Positions 47,758-59,197 of a stretch of DNA of 64,000 nt are shown here, piece after piece. Made by a program: the position numbers and the translations under genes. The DNA is taken from contig JANFAH010000013.1 in NCBI GenBank assembly GCA_024663395.1, forward strand, positions 1,393,008-1,457,007, in the 5' to 3' direction. Origin of the DNA: Pisolithus tinctorius. Taxonomy: Eukaryota > Basidiomycota > Agaricomycetes > Boletales > Pisolithaceae. Each line of letters starts with the position of its first letter. Position 1 is the first letter of the stretch. The notes beneath the pieces were generated by a model. The model ran no database searches and was not told where the DNA came from. It saw only the letters and a program-made list of their open reading frames with translations.

Positions 47758-48299
47758 ATGGCTAATCCTGGACATCAAATTCTACCGTCCTGTCTTCCTG
47801 CCAGCCCACTGGACATGTCCTCCCAAGATCATGGACCTCTCGAACATAGCGCTGATCCCACAAATAGGTGTGTCGTCAACCTGATCAAGCACTTCCTCTG
47901 GCCTCCAACTAACATAGAGATACAGTGCCTCCCATGCTGCACTCTCGGATACCATCGAACCGCCGCAAATGACAAACAGCCTAACTGTACGTATCTTCAG
48001 AGCCGTGTATATTTATATCGGGAGACTTTTGACGTCCTTGAAAGAACCAGTATAATAATTGTCCATTCCAGCTCTGCCTCTACCGTCAAGACGACGGAAA
48101 TGAGTGTTTGCAGTTCATCGCATGCGGTACAGTGCCCGAACATTTCAGCGCTTTCCACGGCATCAGGAACATGGCGCGTGACGTCGAGATCACTTGTTGC
48201 TGGCAAAATTGTGGTTGTCGAGTTCAAAGGCACAATTTCCTTCGTCACATCCGTGAAATCCACATGGGGCACGGGCGAAAAGTAAACCCCGCAAACTGA
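47758..48299 (+). CDS. Small C2H2-type zinc-finger protein, copy A
   Basis: The supported exon is 48045-48299 (84 codons plus stop), reached through an acceptor GAAAG at 48044. It encodes two zinc-finger-like units: a first one of the form NNCPFQLC...ECLQFIACG...EHFSAFH, and a second of C-x4-C-x11-H-x4-H form (CCWQNCG..HNFLRHIREIH). A likely first exon starts at 47758 (MANPGHQILPS) and holds a PLDMSSQDHGPLEHS stretch with a counterpart in copy B, but the reading phase between the exons is not resolved. DNA or RNA binding is inferred from the fingers. Its paralogue is at 62859-63331. Confidence 0.6.
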
Positions 48300-49417
48300 A
48301 TTGAACTACAGTTGGGGAGTGAGCTGTACTGAACAAGTCGATCGTGCTTTGGGCAGTTTCGAACTCGATCTGAATATCCATGATGTATCGATAGACGAAT
48401 GTACTGTAAGTTAGAACCGTGTTGGAAATAATCCACAAAATGTACCCCCTCGGCATTCAAAATTAAACTGACAGAAAAGTATTTTGGTCAAAAAAAAACT
48501 TTTCTCTTGTACAGATGTTGTGTAGTTTAAGTATTAGGATAATCTCAATTTACGGTGGGTGTAGTTCACTAGAACATGGCCAGCGCCGCCGGCAGGCACC
48601 TTGTTTACCACGCCGCAGCACAGTCTCGACTGGTGGGTTTTGCCATGCGGAGTCAATTGACAGGCAGATATGCAGGATGTCGAAAAAAGCGTCTCAAATT
48701 TCGGGGTGCAGTGACCTTGTAAACAAGGTGACAAGGTGAAATGGGGACATATAACGATCTGATTGATCTCTTCGAAGATGAAACTTTCGGGTCACAGCCA
48801 AGTCGCGGTATGGAAAAACCCTTTATAGTGCTGATGCACTTGCCGGCAGCTCATGTGCATGACACACGACCACCGATTCATTTATACAACACCGTAGGTT
48901 ACTGGTTCTTGCTAGATTCTATTCATATCCTTGCTTGGGACCTTGTTTCTTGCTGATAGTTGTCTGATACCTGGATAATGTGTAACAATAGCAAGATGCG
49001 AGAGCGAGTCCAGGTCTCTCGCAATGAAAGCCACGTAAATTATTAGCGACTCGATATCAATGGTAGGTGGACAACATTGGGCCACAGTACTCCGCAAATT
49101 GATCAAGAAACCTAGAAGATCGATGTTAGCCTGATTCTGTGTACTTTTTCGAAGTGTGCAAGCGCGATTGGTGGGTAGGTGAACACGAGGTAGTTGGGAA
49201 CGATGAGATGTCTCCAGGTGATAACCCTAACTCTCAGTACGGGATTTCCACTCCAGAATAGTTGTGAGGAGCCAGTCCCTGTCGGGCTCAGGCCTAAGTA
49301 CCTCCTCTAATTGGCTGAGAAAATCGTGCTCAAACGCATTGACCAAGCGAAGTTGACACACTCAAACGAACATGACCAAGTTTCAAGCAGAGTCAGTCCC
49401 CCACAACCTCATATTGT
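48300..49417. other. Intergenic with repeated palindrome
   Basis: Contains ACCTTG-TAAA-CAAGGT at 48714-48729, with upstream text (CAGGATGTCG, GGGTGCAG) like that preceding 46840. No supported gene lies between here and the LTR at 49423. Confidence 0.45.
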
Positions 49418-49422
49418 GATAC

Positions 49423-49710
49423 TGTAATGCCGATAAGAAGTGTATGAACTTTAACGGTGGCACAACAAGAAGGATTCTTCATCTACTCGGGTTTCCAGAC
49501 AATAGTGTCTTATTTCGAGGTAGAAAAGAAGTCCCTGTACAGTACAATACATGGCCTATTTTATAGGGTAGGAGACTTAAGGCACGAGGTATGTCAGAGT
49601 ATCTGTATGGGCTAAGTAGGATCAGAGAATAAATGAGAAAAGTCACTGATCTGTCACAAAGAAACCAACATCTAACCATACAGTCGACAGCGTTGGACCA
49701 AACCCTTACA
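49423..49710 (-). repeat. 3' LTR of Gypsy element 2
   Basis: Matches 58916-59192 almost throughout. It begins TGTAATG and ends CTTACA on the plus strand. Confidence 0.93.
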
Positions 49711-49760
49711 TTCCCCCCTCCAGGGTACAAAGTACCCTTCCTTCGTGAAGTGCGTGCTTA

Positions 49761-50665
49761 CTAAGCAGCACCACCGGCGTTTTCCGCATCGTCGCCCTGC
49801 TCCATCGTGTCATCCTCGCCTTCGGCATCAGCCACGCCATCGTACCCTTCCTCATATCCCTCCTCAAGACCATCAATGGCAACGTCAACGCCTACCAAGT
49901 CGACCGTGACATTAGAGGGGTCGTGAGCCAGATACCCAGTGGGATCAGTGAGTTCGCCGAAGGGTGGGATCGCATCCAAGGTGGTGGTAGAGGAACTAGC
50001 GATGGGAGTAGGCAAGCGCGAGCGGGTGCATGTCTGGTGGCCTCCTCGGAATCTATTTGCCCTAGTGGTCTCCTGTCGCTTACTCGAGTTGGACTTCTCA
50101 GCACGACGATCCTCGAACGTTGAGGAACTAGGGCGGTTGCCCAGGGGCCCCCTAGTGTGACGATCGTCCTCTCTGCGACCACGGCAATCCTGGTACCCTC
50201 GTTGGAATCGCTCGCGGTTGTCGCTTGAGCCGCTCTGCCGCATCCCAGAGCATACTATTGAGCGTTCTCCATCTCGGCACCGTTAAGTACTTGTCCTCCC
50301 TCCCTCTCTTCCTTACTACGCAGGTCCGCGTCCGTTCCCAAAACCTCCTTCTTAGTTGGAGCTGGGCCCGTGATGACTATATGAGCGTTATCTCCCGGCT
50401 CGTAGTATGCAAAGTGTGACCACGTGGTAGCATTGCGGTTGTAGGCCTCTCTAAACTGGAGGTATCCAGCCGGTACGTTGAGGGGGTCTCCTGTTTTACG
50501 ACACAAGGCTTTATCGTATTGGAAGTAGGAGCAAACTTGCTCACGATGGGCCAGGACGCGATCCTCTGGGTTCCCTGATCTAGGGTCGCCCCCAGATGAT
50601 GAAGAAATCAGGGTTAGCCTGCTCAATTGAATTATCTCCATCAATGTCTGACATGTTATCCGCAC
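49761..50665 (-). other. Extra reading frame between integrase and 3' LTR of Gypsy element 2
   Basis: Two minus-strand frames, 50255-50665 and 49761-50243, follow each other with 11 bases between and may once have been one. The first has FQYDKALCRKTGDPLN and YNRNATTWSHFAYYEP; the second is Arg-rich, then Ser/Thr-rich, and ends in a very acidic tail (EGYEEGYDGVADAEGEDD). No domain is recognised. Extra frames in this position are known in some Gypsy lineages; the role here is unknown. Confidence 0.6.
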
Positions 50666-51313
50666 AGTGTTGTCTCACGTCAGGTAAGGGGTTGATAGCT
50701 AGACTCTGGAGGTCGCTAACGATGTCGAGGAGTGTGCGGTGGAGTCTCTCTGCAGAGTCAGGGCTTAAGTCCCACGGTCCTCGAGAGTCGGGATATCAAG
50801 GGGGGAGTATACGACCGATGAGCTTGCTTTTTCCAATGGTGAGAAGGGTTGTAGCTCCTGTAGCGAGATTGGGTGTGACACCAATGGTTATTTGAGTTTG
50901 GGCGTCTATTGCTGAATCTCTGGTGATAGCAACTTGGTGTATGACAGTAGTTGTGGCGGGTATAGGTCCTGTGCGGGCCAGTACGATGATTAGCACGAGG
51001 ACCCGCGCAACGAGGATGAACTTGGGGCGAGTATGAGGGTTGACGAGGACGAGCGCGATGATCGGGAAGACAAGTGTGGCAGCGTGGACGAGGTTGAGTG
51101 CTGGTGTTTGGCGTGGTGGTTTCGAGGTTGTGATGATTTGGCCAGAGGGGGATTCTGGTACGCGGGTTGAGTTCTACAATTGGGACATCAGCAGCTTAAA
51201 TGGGCCCCACAGGTATGTGGTGCCAAGTGTCTAAAACACCTGGGGGTTGTCATCCGACAAACCCCCCGTCGCCTGCGTCCTTCAATTTCTCAATCCCATC
51301 AACCCCAATGGCC

Positions 51314-52560
51314 TCAAAAATAATCGGTAAGCGCTTTCAGGTGCGCGATCTCATCATATGGTAACCACGTTTGGTTGCCAGCTGTCCACTGGACCTCGAA
51401 TGATGCCTCGGAATGGGTGCCACGGTGTCTTATTATTCGATCGACAGACCATTCACAGCTCGTTCCTCCAAACTCTGGGACCTGGTCGGTCCATTCGGCC
51501 CGGGAATTTTCGGTCATCGTTAGGTATGTGCACTCTCAGTAGTGATGCATGGAACACATCATGAATACCCCTTTGCTTTAGATTATCGGGCAACACAATG
51601 CGATAAGAATTATTACCGAAGTCATCTGAGATGCGGTAAGGGCCAATAAACTTCAGTACTAATTTTCGTGACGTTCCCTTTGACAGGCTGATATTTTTCG
51701 TAGAGATGTATACAAGGTCTCCTATGGTGAATGGACATGCCTGGCGCTTTTTATTAGCGCCCACTGTCTGCTTTATGTGTGCTTTGAGGATGGCGTCATG
51801 AGCATCCATCAAGGTGAGTTTCATCTTATTTGCGAACACTCGCACACTCGGGTACTCATCCTCCTTAGGGGCATCCCATATCATCCTGCGTGGCATCTGT
51901 CCTGTATTCAGGAAGAAAGGTGCGTATCCCATCGACTCCGACGTTGCGTTATTTATGGCGAAATTCGATTGCAGGGAATCCTTGACATCCAGTCCCCTTT
52001 GGTTTGGGCCAATGCAACATCTTAGCATTTGGCAATCGTTCGGTTGGCATGCTCCATAGCGCCGTCCGTTTCTGGATGGTAAGCACTTGACATCTTTTGT
52101 CGTATTCTGATTAGATCGTTAAGATGTTTCCAGAATGTACTTGTGAACAGGACGTTGCAATCGCTGATGATCGCCCGAGGTAGTCCATGGTGTTTATACA
52201 CCTCAGCGAACATTAGTTCAGCGATCTCACAAGCAGTGTAGGTCGTTCTACTTGGTACGATATGTAACATGGACGTTAGCAGGTCTATGATCACGGTGAT
52301 AGAGTCGTATTCCCCATCGCGATCCTTGGATTCCAGGAGTGGTCCAACAAAGTCAACCCCAATCGCTTCCCATGGTTTTGAGGGCACGGACAATGGGTTT
52401 AGTAGTCCAAACGGTTTGTGAGTAGGAGGTTTGCTTCACTGACATGTCCGGCATGACATGCAGAATGCGGTGATATCCTTCACCATGGATTCCCACCACA
52501 GGAATTCATGTATATACGATACTGTCTTTTTGGCGCCCAGGTGGGCTAGCAAGGAGTGGG
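51314..52560 (-). pseudogene. Integrase of Gypsy element 2 with chromodomain-like tail
   Basis: Inserts element cDNA into the genome. On the minus strand, a zinc-binding part (AFCMSCRTCQ) ends in a TGA-type stop. The core follows with GVDFVGP (first Asp), AIISDCNVLFTSTFWKHL (second Asp) and YHPETDGAMEHANRT (Glu). After a break near 52020 comes FINTGQMPRR-like text (FFLNTGQMPRRMIWD), the GKLVLKFIGPYRI segment, LPDNLKQRGIHDVFHASLL, and a chromodomain-like end (WSVDRIIRHRG, FEVQWTAGNQTWLPYDEI). Stops near 52024 and 52440 interrupt it. Confidence 0.85.
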
Positions 52561-52670
52561 CATATGGTCAATGACTGTTTCCCTAAGCCGTTTCCCCTCT
52601 ACTTCGATATCTGGTACGCAGATTACAGTGCAATCTGGGAGTTTTAAGCTAATGAAACCATCAGACGTGA

Positions 52671-53165
52671 TCACGAAATTCTTGAAAGCCTGTGGGTCGT
52701 GATTATCCGCCTTGAAGAACGGGTCGTTGTCATACTTATGTTGGGCAGCCTTAAGGACACCTCGTTTCCTGGGTATATGACTAGTGGGACTTTAGTTACT
52801 GTAGCGGCAGTGTCTCCTGTGTGCGACCCGTGTTGTTCCGTACTTGGCAATGCACGTGTCTTCTGCAACATGTCGGCAATGTGTGTGTCACGTGCACTCG
52901 CAATAGGGGGATGTTCACTGTCCTTCCCCCCCTTCCTTCGTTCACCTGGGCCCAGAAGAACAAAGCGATCTTTGACCCATCGAGCGAACTCGATGCCCGT
53001 TTCCGGTTGACCCCATTTCCGCTGGGGGTGTAGGAGATCGACGACGTCGAGTAACCGCTCTCCTTGGGGCAGCTTGACCAGAGTGCGCCCCACCATGGCA
53101 CTGCCCTTATCTTTCTCACTACTGATCACAGGCGGCCCTGGGATTTCCATCGCAGGTTCTCCCAC
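52671..53165 (-). other. Linker frame between RNase H and integrase, Gypsy element 2
   Basis: Open minus-strand frame of 164 codons in the expected position between RNase H and integrase. It has no domain of its own and is Pro/Arg-rich. It is part of the polyprotein region, probably separated from RNase H by a frameshift near 53180-53260. Confidence 0.55.
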
Positions 53166-53266
53166 ATCTGCCGTTGGTGCAGATGTCGCTGTTGGAGGCC
53201 CTCACGATTAACTTCACTCGACGCACTGGAGGTCCTGCCGTACGTTCGTCGGGAAGCAACAGGCTG

Positions 53267-53930
53267 TCACTCACGCCCTCGCTCACTCTGGGTGCGGGAT
53301 CTAGTGGAGATAGCCATCGCTTCAATACCAATGTATACTGGTGCACTGATGATTTGCTTATCCTTGTACACTTCCGCTGATTCCTCGACATCTAGGTCAT
53401 AATGCAGGTATTCACTTGGCGTGCGGATCGTTCCAGGCATATCAAACTCGTACATCCTGGAGAGAGCATCGGGGAGGACATTCTCCACACCTGGTACATA
53501 TTTGATATTGAAATCAAATTCTGCCAACTTTTCTAACCAGTGCGCCTGTCTTCCGGACAGGTCCTTTTGTTCTAACAGGTACGTCAGACTCTTGTGATCT
53601 GTCACCCATGTGAACATGCTCCTTGCAGGATGTCGTGATGTCTCAACATCGTCCTCAACTCCTGCGAGGAGTTCCTGCTCATGTACTGGGTAATTCCGCT
53701 GTGCTGAGGACATTTTTGCAGAATAGAAAGCAGCAACTTTTGCTGACTTCCAGTCCTCACCCTGCACGATCACACCACCTATGCCATTCCCACAGGCATC
53801 TGTCATTACCCAGATGGGTTCACGAATCGGGTCCGTATTCCAATGGGATGCAACTGTGGCCCACACATGCAGCGACATATTGTTTCACAGTTTCGAATGC
53901 TTGCTGTTCAGTGAAGGTCCATTGAAATGG
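53267..53930 (-). pseudogene. RNase H of Gypsy element 2
   Basis: Removes RNA from the RNA-DNA hybrid during reverse transcription. The minus-strand frame has WVMTDACGNGIGGVI (first catalytic Asp), KVAAFYSAKMSSAQRNYPVHEQELLA (shown in part: FYSAKMSSAQRNYP, HEQELLA), VTDHKSLTYLLEQ and LPDALSRMYEF, the usual Gypsy RNase H sequence of motifs. It is separated from reverse transcriptase by a frame change near 53940. Confidence 0.88.
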
Positions 53931-53953
53931 TCGCATCTCGGCGCTGGCCTCTG

Positions 53954-54746
53954 CTAATACTCCCAAAGGTACGTGGACTTTGTAAATGTCGTCAGCGAGG
54001 TATCTGACTGGTCCAAACGAACCCTTTGCACAGCGTTCGATTGGGTGGGGACCTTCCAGTTGAGGATCTGGTCGACCTTCTCTGGGTCCATTTGTATTCC
54101 ATCATCGGTGACAATCTGGCCCAGAATCTTTACTTCGTCGCACAAGAACCAGAGTTTCTTTTCACTGAGGTAAAGTTTCTCTCTAGTGAGGATTTCAAGC
54201 ACGATCTTAACATGCCGTATGTGATCTTCCAGTGTTTCTGAATAGATAATGATGTCATCCAGGTACACATCCATGAACGTTCCAATATATTCCCCAAATA
54301 TATGGTTCATTAAAGCCTGGTAAGTCGCAGGCGCGTTACAGTCACCCTGCTGCACTACAAGGCTAACCATTTTCCCATCAGGGGTGGTCACCGCTGTCCG
54401 TTCGATGTGCTCAGGGACCACTCGGATTTGTTCGTACGCATCGGCCCCATCAATAATCGACCTGTATGGCTTCTTGGCTACACGCCGTAGGATGCCATCC
54501 ATGTCAGGGCATCGGGGACAGATAGCTTACGTGTATTCTTGTTTCGCTCGCGCAGGTCGACCACCACACGAAGTCGTGGGGGTTCCCTGCCTTAGGTATC
54601 AGCAACATAGGACAAGTGTTTCTGGCTGCTGTTAATTCCCAGCGACCGGTCTTCAGGTAGGCATTTTTCTTCTCCGCCCAGAGAGGTCGCAATGCTTCTG
54701 GACATCTAGATGGCCGCCAGGGATATATTTTCTTTTCATCAATCAA
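53954..54746 (-). pseudogene. Reverse transcriptase of Gypsy element 2
   Basis: Copies element RNA into DNA. Two minus-strand frames join across a one-base shift near 54510-54580. The first has WELTAARNTCPMLLIPKAG; the second starts PMPDMDGILRRVAKK and contains SIIDGADAYEQIRV (normally SKIDGADAYE), QGDCNAPATYQALMN, the catalytic FMDVYLDDIIIYS (about 54250) and the thumb segment LYLSEKKLWFL. The YLDD catalytic pair is intact. Confidence 0.9.
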
Positions 54747-55270
54747 TGGGATTTCGTGATTTATGACTCGGAACGGGGGGAAGGGCCGTCGCTCCCACCT
54801 GGGAGCATAGGGGTTTTGCTAGCTCCTGTAGGTACTTTTTTGCTCGTTCTATACTTTCGTAATATATTTCGGTAGCACGTGATTCCAGGGTCGAAACTTG
54901 TTTGCCCCTCATCTCTGTCGGCCTTACACTTCCAATCACTACCCTTGGAGAATGCAAACCGACCATCACCTTGTGTTGGTACAGGAACGGTGTCCCGAGG
55001 ATCAGGTCATAGTTTTGGAGGTTCATCACATCAAAATGACGCTCACAGTCGATACCTTGGTATTGGAACCTCACCTTCATGCCAAAGTTTACCTTCGACC
55101 GCGAGCCTTGGACAGCCAGCTGTATGGTAAGTGGCTTTCAAGTGGGACCCTTTTTACTCTCAATTGGTCAGCAAGTGTTATTGACATAAAGTCTGCTAGT
55201 CGATCCAGTGTCAATCAAAGCACGCGTGGGGTGGCCATTAATGTGCACCACCACCACTAGTGGTTTCGGT
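54739..55270 (-). pseudogene. Aspartic protease of Gypsy element 2
   Basis: Processes the polyprotein. On the minus strand, ALIDTGS (about 55215) is the active-site triad, followed after a one-base shift by LADFMS-like text and later FDVMNLQNYDLILGTPFL in the lower frame. Two small indels, near 55195 and 55133, shift the frame out and back. Confidence 0.85.
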
Positions 55271-55292
55271 ATCTTTCGCATGAAATCTTTGG

Positions 55293-57374
55293 TTATTGAT
55301 GCATTTCTTTGCAGGGTCGTTCTGTCCTCAGTGCGGGCACTACTTCCCTTACACGGATCGCATTACACGGTATGTCCCTTTCGGTATCGCAGTGTACCTC
55401 TCCTGACCTGGGCATATGTCCGTCATACAACGAACTGATACCTATTTCGTCGTCCTCAAAAGGGTTGTGACTAACTAAAGTCATGCACACTCGAAACACT
55501 TCCTTAGCGTGCCAGTGGACAACGTCGAAATCAGGAATCATGGTCCTGTTCGAGGGAAGTTCAAGTTGAATGCCTAGGTGGCAATCGGATACAAGGAAAG
55601 TCGCGTCATCTTTCCTATTACACATGAATCGATCTACGTTCCCCCTTCCAGGATCTGGAGTGCGTGATCTCGAAGTCTGGGCAACGATTCGTTCCTCGAT
55701 CAGATATCCCATCAAAGCCAGGATCCACTTCCTATCCCCCTCCAGACCTTGTATTTCCACCATGGTGAGGCCTAGGCCTTTGCCCTTCTGGATCCAATAC
55801 CAGCGGTCAATTCGAAACGTCGGGTCCGTCAGTAGGTGGTTTTCGATCATAACTCTATCCTCTGGGCTCAACATGTCCCGTTTGCTTTCCACGATCATGT
55901 GTCGGCCGTCCTTCAAATCGTAAATGAGGAAACGAGTGTCCATATAGGTACGTAGAGAATCCGGATCATCCCCTGGGTAGCATATCCCTGATAATAGCTC
56001 CCTAGCACAATCTGCGAGTGGATCGCCAATTCTGGTTTCCAGCCGTTGATGTTCTCGTATCTGACTATTGGAGTAAGCGTATATTATTGTCCCATCATCG
56101 GGAGTCTCGCTGCCGGTAGTGACCCCGTCGTTGGTACCATACTCGTCATCATCCGAGACGCTCTCCAGATCAGGGAAATCATCATCAGGTTCATCATTAT
56201 CTTCTTGGACGCTAGGCCCTCTGGTCTGAATGAAATTCACAGATACTTCGTTGTCATTTTCGGTGGACCTAGCAAGATGTCGCTGGGATTCGACGTCCCC
56301 GAAATCCATGTCCACCCCAAAGCTAGTAATACCTGGAGGTTTGCCGGACGAGGACACAGTACGTCTATCAGGGCAGTTCCTCGAGAAGTGTCCAGACTTA
56401 TGACAGATGAAACAAAGTCCCTCCGCCTTATGGCACTCCTGCTCGTCTTTGCTTAGCTTAGGATTATCGCGTTTTTGTTTGTCTTGGTGTCTCGTGCATC
56501 GTCCCCTATTCTTGGAGGGTTCGGCAGGTACAGGATCTTTGGAATTTTCTTCACCCTTGTATCTCCTTTTGCGAGTGCGGTGTCGCCTATGCCTTGAGCT
56601 CTCTGGGTCCCCTGTCGAGATGGCCACACTCTCGACGGTGCATTTCTTACTTCGCCATCTTCGCAATCTATGGGCGTAGTCTCCGGTTATTGATTGCACT
56701 ATTTCGAGGATTTCCACTGAAGCCACTACTTTCTTCAGATTCGAGACCTCAGGGTTCAGCTTTTCCTTCCACAGGTCGCACTGGAGCTCCTTTCGTAGCC
56801 CTGACCAGAACTTATGTACTTTGGTGTGTTCATTGGTCTCTCCAATCATGTTCCAGATCTCATTGAGCTCATACAGATAGTTTCTCACTGTTTTAGAGTT
56901 TTGATAGCAAGATTGTAGTTTCTCCCGCTGACGCATTCGGAAATCAATGGGGAAACAGTAATTAAATAACTCCATAAAGAAGTCCGATAATCTCCACTTG
57001 TAAGGGTCTCCAGACACCTTGTGCACATAAAACTCATGCGCTTTTCCTGTTAGGTAGTGCGACAGGATAAATGCGCGTTTCTTCGTTTCTACATGGCCAT
57101 CCTCCACATACGCAGTTCCTTCGGTCACGAAGCGATGGAACGCGTGAGGGTTGTCCGACCCATCGTACTTCGTGGGTGGGATCGGCTTCAGCATCGTCTT
57201 ATGCTGCGATCTGGACCTTTTCTTGGATTTATGCGATCGGTGACCTCGGCTCTTTCGCCGCTTGGACCTTCCTCGGTGTCGGTGCCCTCGCGACCTACTC
57301 GAACCAGTTGAGGATTTGCTGGCACTAGAAGAGCTGCTAGACGTGCTCGAAGTTTCATCCGAGCTTGAAAGCAA
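55293..57374 (-). CDS. Gag of Gypsy element 2 with zinc knuckle
   Basis: Open minus-strand frame of 693 codons. A Ser-rich then Arg/Ser-rich basic leader is followed by the capsid core (KYDGSDNPHAFHRFV, YLTGKAHEFYV, FRMRQREKLQSCYQ, FWSGLRKELQ), a basic linker, the CCHC knuckle CFICHKSGHFSRNC (about 56410-56370), an acidic stretch (DEPDDDFPDLESVSDDDE) and a long C-terminal zone leading toward the protease. It is by far the longest intact frame of the element. The upstream leader frames at 57749-58810 suggest that the original protein began further 5'. Confidence 0.85.
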   Translation of the reverse strand: MLSSSDETSSTSSSSSSASKSSTGSSRSRGHRHRGRSKRRKSRGHRSHKSKKRSRSQHKTMLKPIPPTKYDGSDNPHAFHRFVTEGTAYVEDGHVETKKRAFILSHYLTGKAHEFYVHKVSGDPYKWRLSDFFMELFNYCFPIDFRMRQREKLQSCYQNSKTVRNYLYELNEIWNMIGETNEHTKVHKFWSGLRKELQCDLWKEKLNPEVSNLKKVVASVEILEIVQSITGDYAHRLRRWRSKKCTVESVAISTGDPESSRHRRHRTRKRRYKGEENSKDPVPAEPSKNRGRCTRHQDKQKRDNPKLSKDEQECHKAEGLCFICHKSGHFSRNCPDRRTVSSSGKPPGITSFGVDMDFGDVESQRHLARSTENDNEVSVNFIQTRGPSVQEDNDEPDDDFPDLESVSDDDEYGTNDGVTTGSETPDDGTIIYAYSNSQIREHQRLETRIGDPLADCARELLSGICYPGDDPDSLRTYMDTRFLIYDLKDGRHMIVESKRDMLSPEDRVMIENHLLTDPTFRIDRWYWIQKGKGLGLTMVEIQGLEGDRKWILALMGYLIEERIVAQTSRSRTPDPGRGNVDRFMCNRKDDATFLVSDCHLGIQLELPSNRTMIPDFDVVHWHAKEVFRVCMTLVSHNPFEDDEIGISSLYDGHMPRSGEVHCDTERDIPCNAIRVREVVPALRTERPCKEMHQ

Positions 57375-57748
57375 TTTGTCATCACTCGAGGTGCTAGGGT
57401 CCGAGCTCGTATCATCACTCGAGGAACTAGTTCCAGACTCATTGCTCGAGCTATGGTCAGAGTGGCTGTCATCGGGGGATTTGCATCGACGAGAGTGCTT
57501 ATATTTCTTCTTTGCCTTGCTGGTTCATTTCTCGTCCTTTTCGAGATGTTTAAATGCTAGTCCAATATAGCTTTTAGGATTAATCTGCTTCACAGGCTCC
57601 ATCACCTTTGGAGTCCTTTGCCATTCACGTCATTTATGGTCTTGACGTACAACTCTATCCACCATATCCTTCACGGGATTGGGAGGAATCCTGGACAGCT
57701 TTGGTGCGGTTTTCTTATCTTTAAACTTATGCCTTGACCTTTTCTTTT

Positions 57749-58810
57749 CTAAGGGTCATTCGGGTGATCGTTAGCCAGACTCTGAGCGGCGTCTTCATCG
57801 TTTGACGCGGCTCCTTCCTTAACAGCTTTTTGCGAAGGCTCAGGCAGGTCGTCATTCCCCTCATATACCAGCTTATTCACAACGTTCCAGGATGCGAGAG
57901 CAGCGCGTTGTGCCTCTGGGTCCATCTCACCATCACTAAGGTCCAGGTCCCCCCAGTTCCTTGGGTCGGGTCCCTTCCCTTTGTGATTTCCAGTAATTGG
58001 TGGCTCTTTGCCCTCCGTCATGGGGCTGTCGAGGTCATTCCTCATCAGGGACAGCGATCTTCTTCAGATCCTGTCCCGTTCTTCTGGGGTCAGTCGTCTT
58101 TTGGCCTTTCGGACGATGTCTCTCTGATCAGATCTCAGCATACTGTGAGCGCATCATTTGTGCGATCGTCTTCGCACTACTTCTGTCCAATCATCTTGCT
58201 CAACATTTACTTCGCTTGCAGGGAAGATGGAGTCACATCAGACGTCAACTGGTAGGTTCTCGCTTACTTCATGAGTCGGTACCCATACTCTAATGGTGCG
58301 AACCTTTCCAGTTTCCAGGGTTTTAGTATTACCGGGATTTACTGGTGAGTTGATTCTCGAGCCAGGAGACCTTGGTGAAGGGGGTCTCAGTTCGGGGCAC
58401 TTCGGCGAGGTAATTCTCAAGCCTGGCTGAATGGGCAAGGTGTTTCTCAAGCCAAGGTACGTTGGTGAGCCAGCTCTCAAGCCTGGGTCCACTGGCGAGC
58501 TGATTCTCAAGCCAGGGGTGTTAATGGCCACTTCTTTGGGGTTCGGGCTTGGATCCCTCGAGCCTGTTCTTACCATGTCGCTATAACTCCAGACGTTATC
58601 CGCAACGGGCCTTTCGATAGGGGTGGAGTATTGACTTCCTAGTGGAGTCAATTTTGGGAGTGGGGAGTTGTCGATGATGTCAGCACCAGGCTGAGCCATC
58701 AGTGGACTGGGAGGTAATGATGATGCTCGAGCTCTCATAGCTCGGCGGGTAGAGGCACGGGTATCAACCATTTTGTTTATTGAGTGTATGATACTTACTC
58801 TTGTCTTCAC
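57749..58810 (-). pseudogene. 5' Gag leader frames of Gypsy element 2
   Basis: Two minus-strand frames. 58238-58810 opens with MVDTRASTRRAMRARASS-type text after an upstream Met and holds five PGLR-x-x-SP-like repeats. 57749-58045 contains WGDLDLSDGEMDPEAQRA and a Ser/Asp-rich end. They precede Gag in the expected place and are probably separated from it by stops and frameshifts. Confidence 0.65.
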
Positions 58811-58915
58811 AGCGGATCAGTTCTGCGAATGATTGAGAAGGTATCTGGAGTTTTTTTTTGTTATTGTGTTTGAGGTAAGACCTTGATTCTTGCAGGAAAA
58901 AAATATGTAACACCA

Positions 58916-59192
58916 ATAAGAAGTGTAGAACTTTTAACGGCAGCACAACAAGAAGGATTCTTCATCTACTCGGGTTTCCAGACAATAGTGTCTTATTTCG
59001 AGGTAGAAAAGAAGTCCCTGTACAGTACAATACATGGCCTATTTTATAGGGTAGAGACTTAAGGCACGAGGTATGTCAGAGTATCTGTACGGGCTAAGTA
59101 GGATCAGAGAATAAATGAGAAAAGTCACTGATCTGTCACAAAGAAACCAACATCTAACCATATGGTCGACAGCGTCGGACCGAACCCTTACA
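58916..59192 (-). repeat. 5' LTR of Gypsy element 2
   Basis: Upstream LTR for the minus-strand element, abutting a T-rich primer-site region on its inner side and the GATAC target duplicate on its outer side. Confidence 0.93.
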
Positions 59193-59197
59193 GATAC

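Larger units (their letters stand above)
49423..59192 (-). mobile_element. Gypsy (Ty3) LTR retrotransposon 2, full length, minus strand
   Basis: The 9.8 kb element has LTRs 49423-49710 and 58916-59192 and a perfect five-base target duplication, GATAC at 49418-49422 and 59193-59197. A purine tract (GGAGGGGGGAA on the minus strand) abuts the 49423 LTR, confirming orientation. On the minus strand the order is gag leader, Gag with zinc knuckle, protease, reverse transcriptase, RNase H, linker, integrase with chromodomain-like tail, then an extra frame. The LTRs differ at roughly a dozen sites plus small indels, so insertion is recent compared with element 1, yet several frameshifts already exist. 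Confidence 0.95.

Noticed and set aside
55293..57374. The long 693-codon frame considered as a host Ser/Arg-rich splicing protein.
   Set aside because: A capsid core and CCHC zinc knuckle between paired LTRs identify it as Gag.
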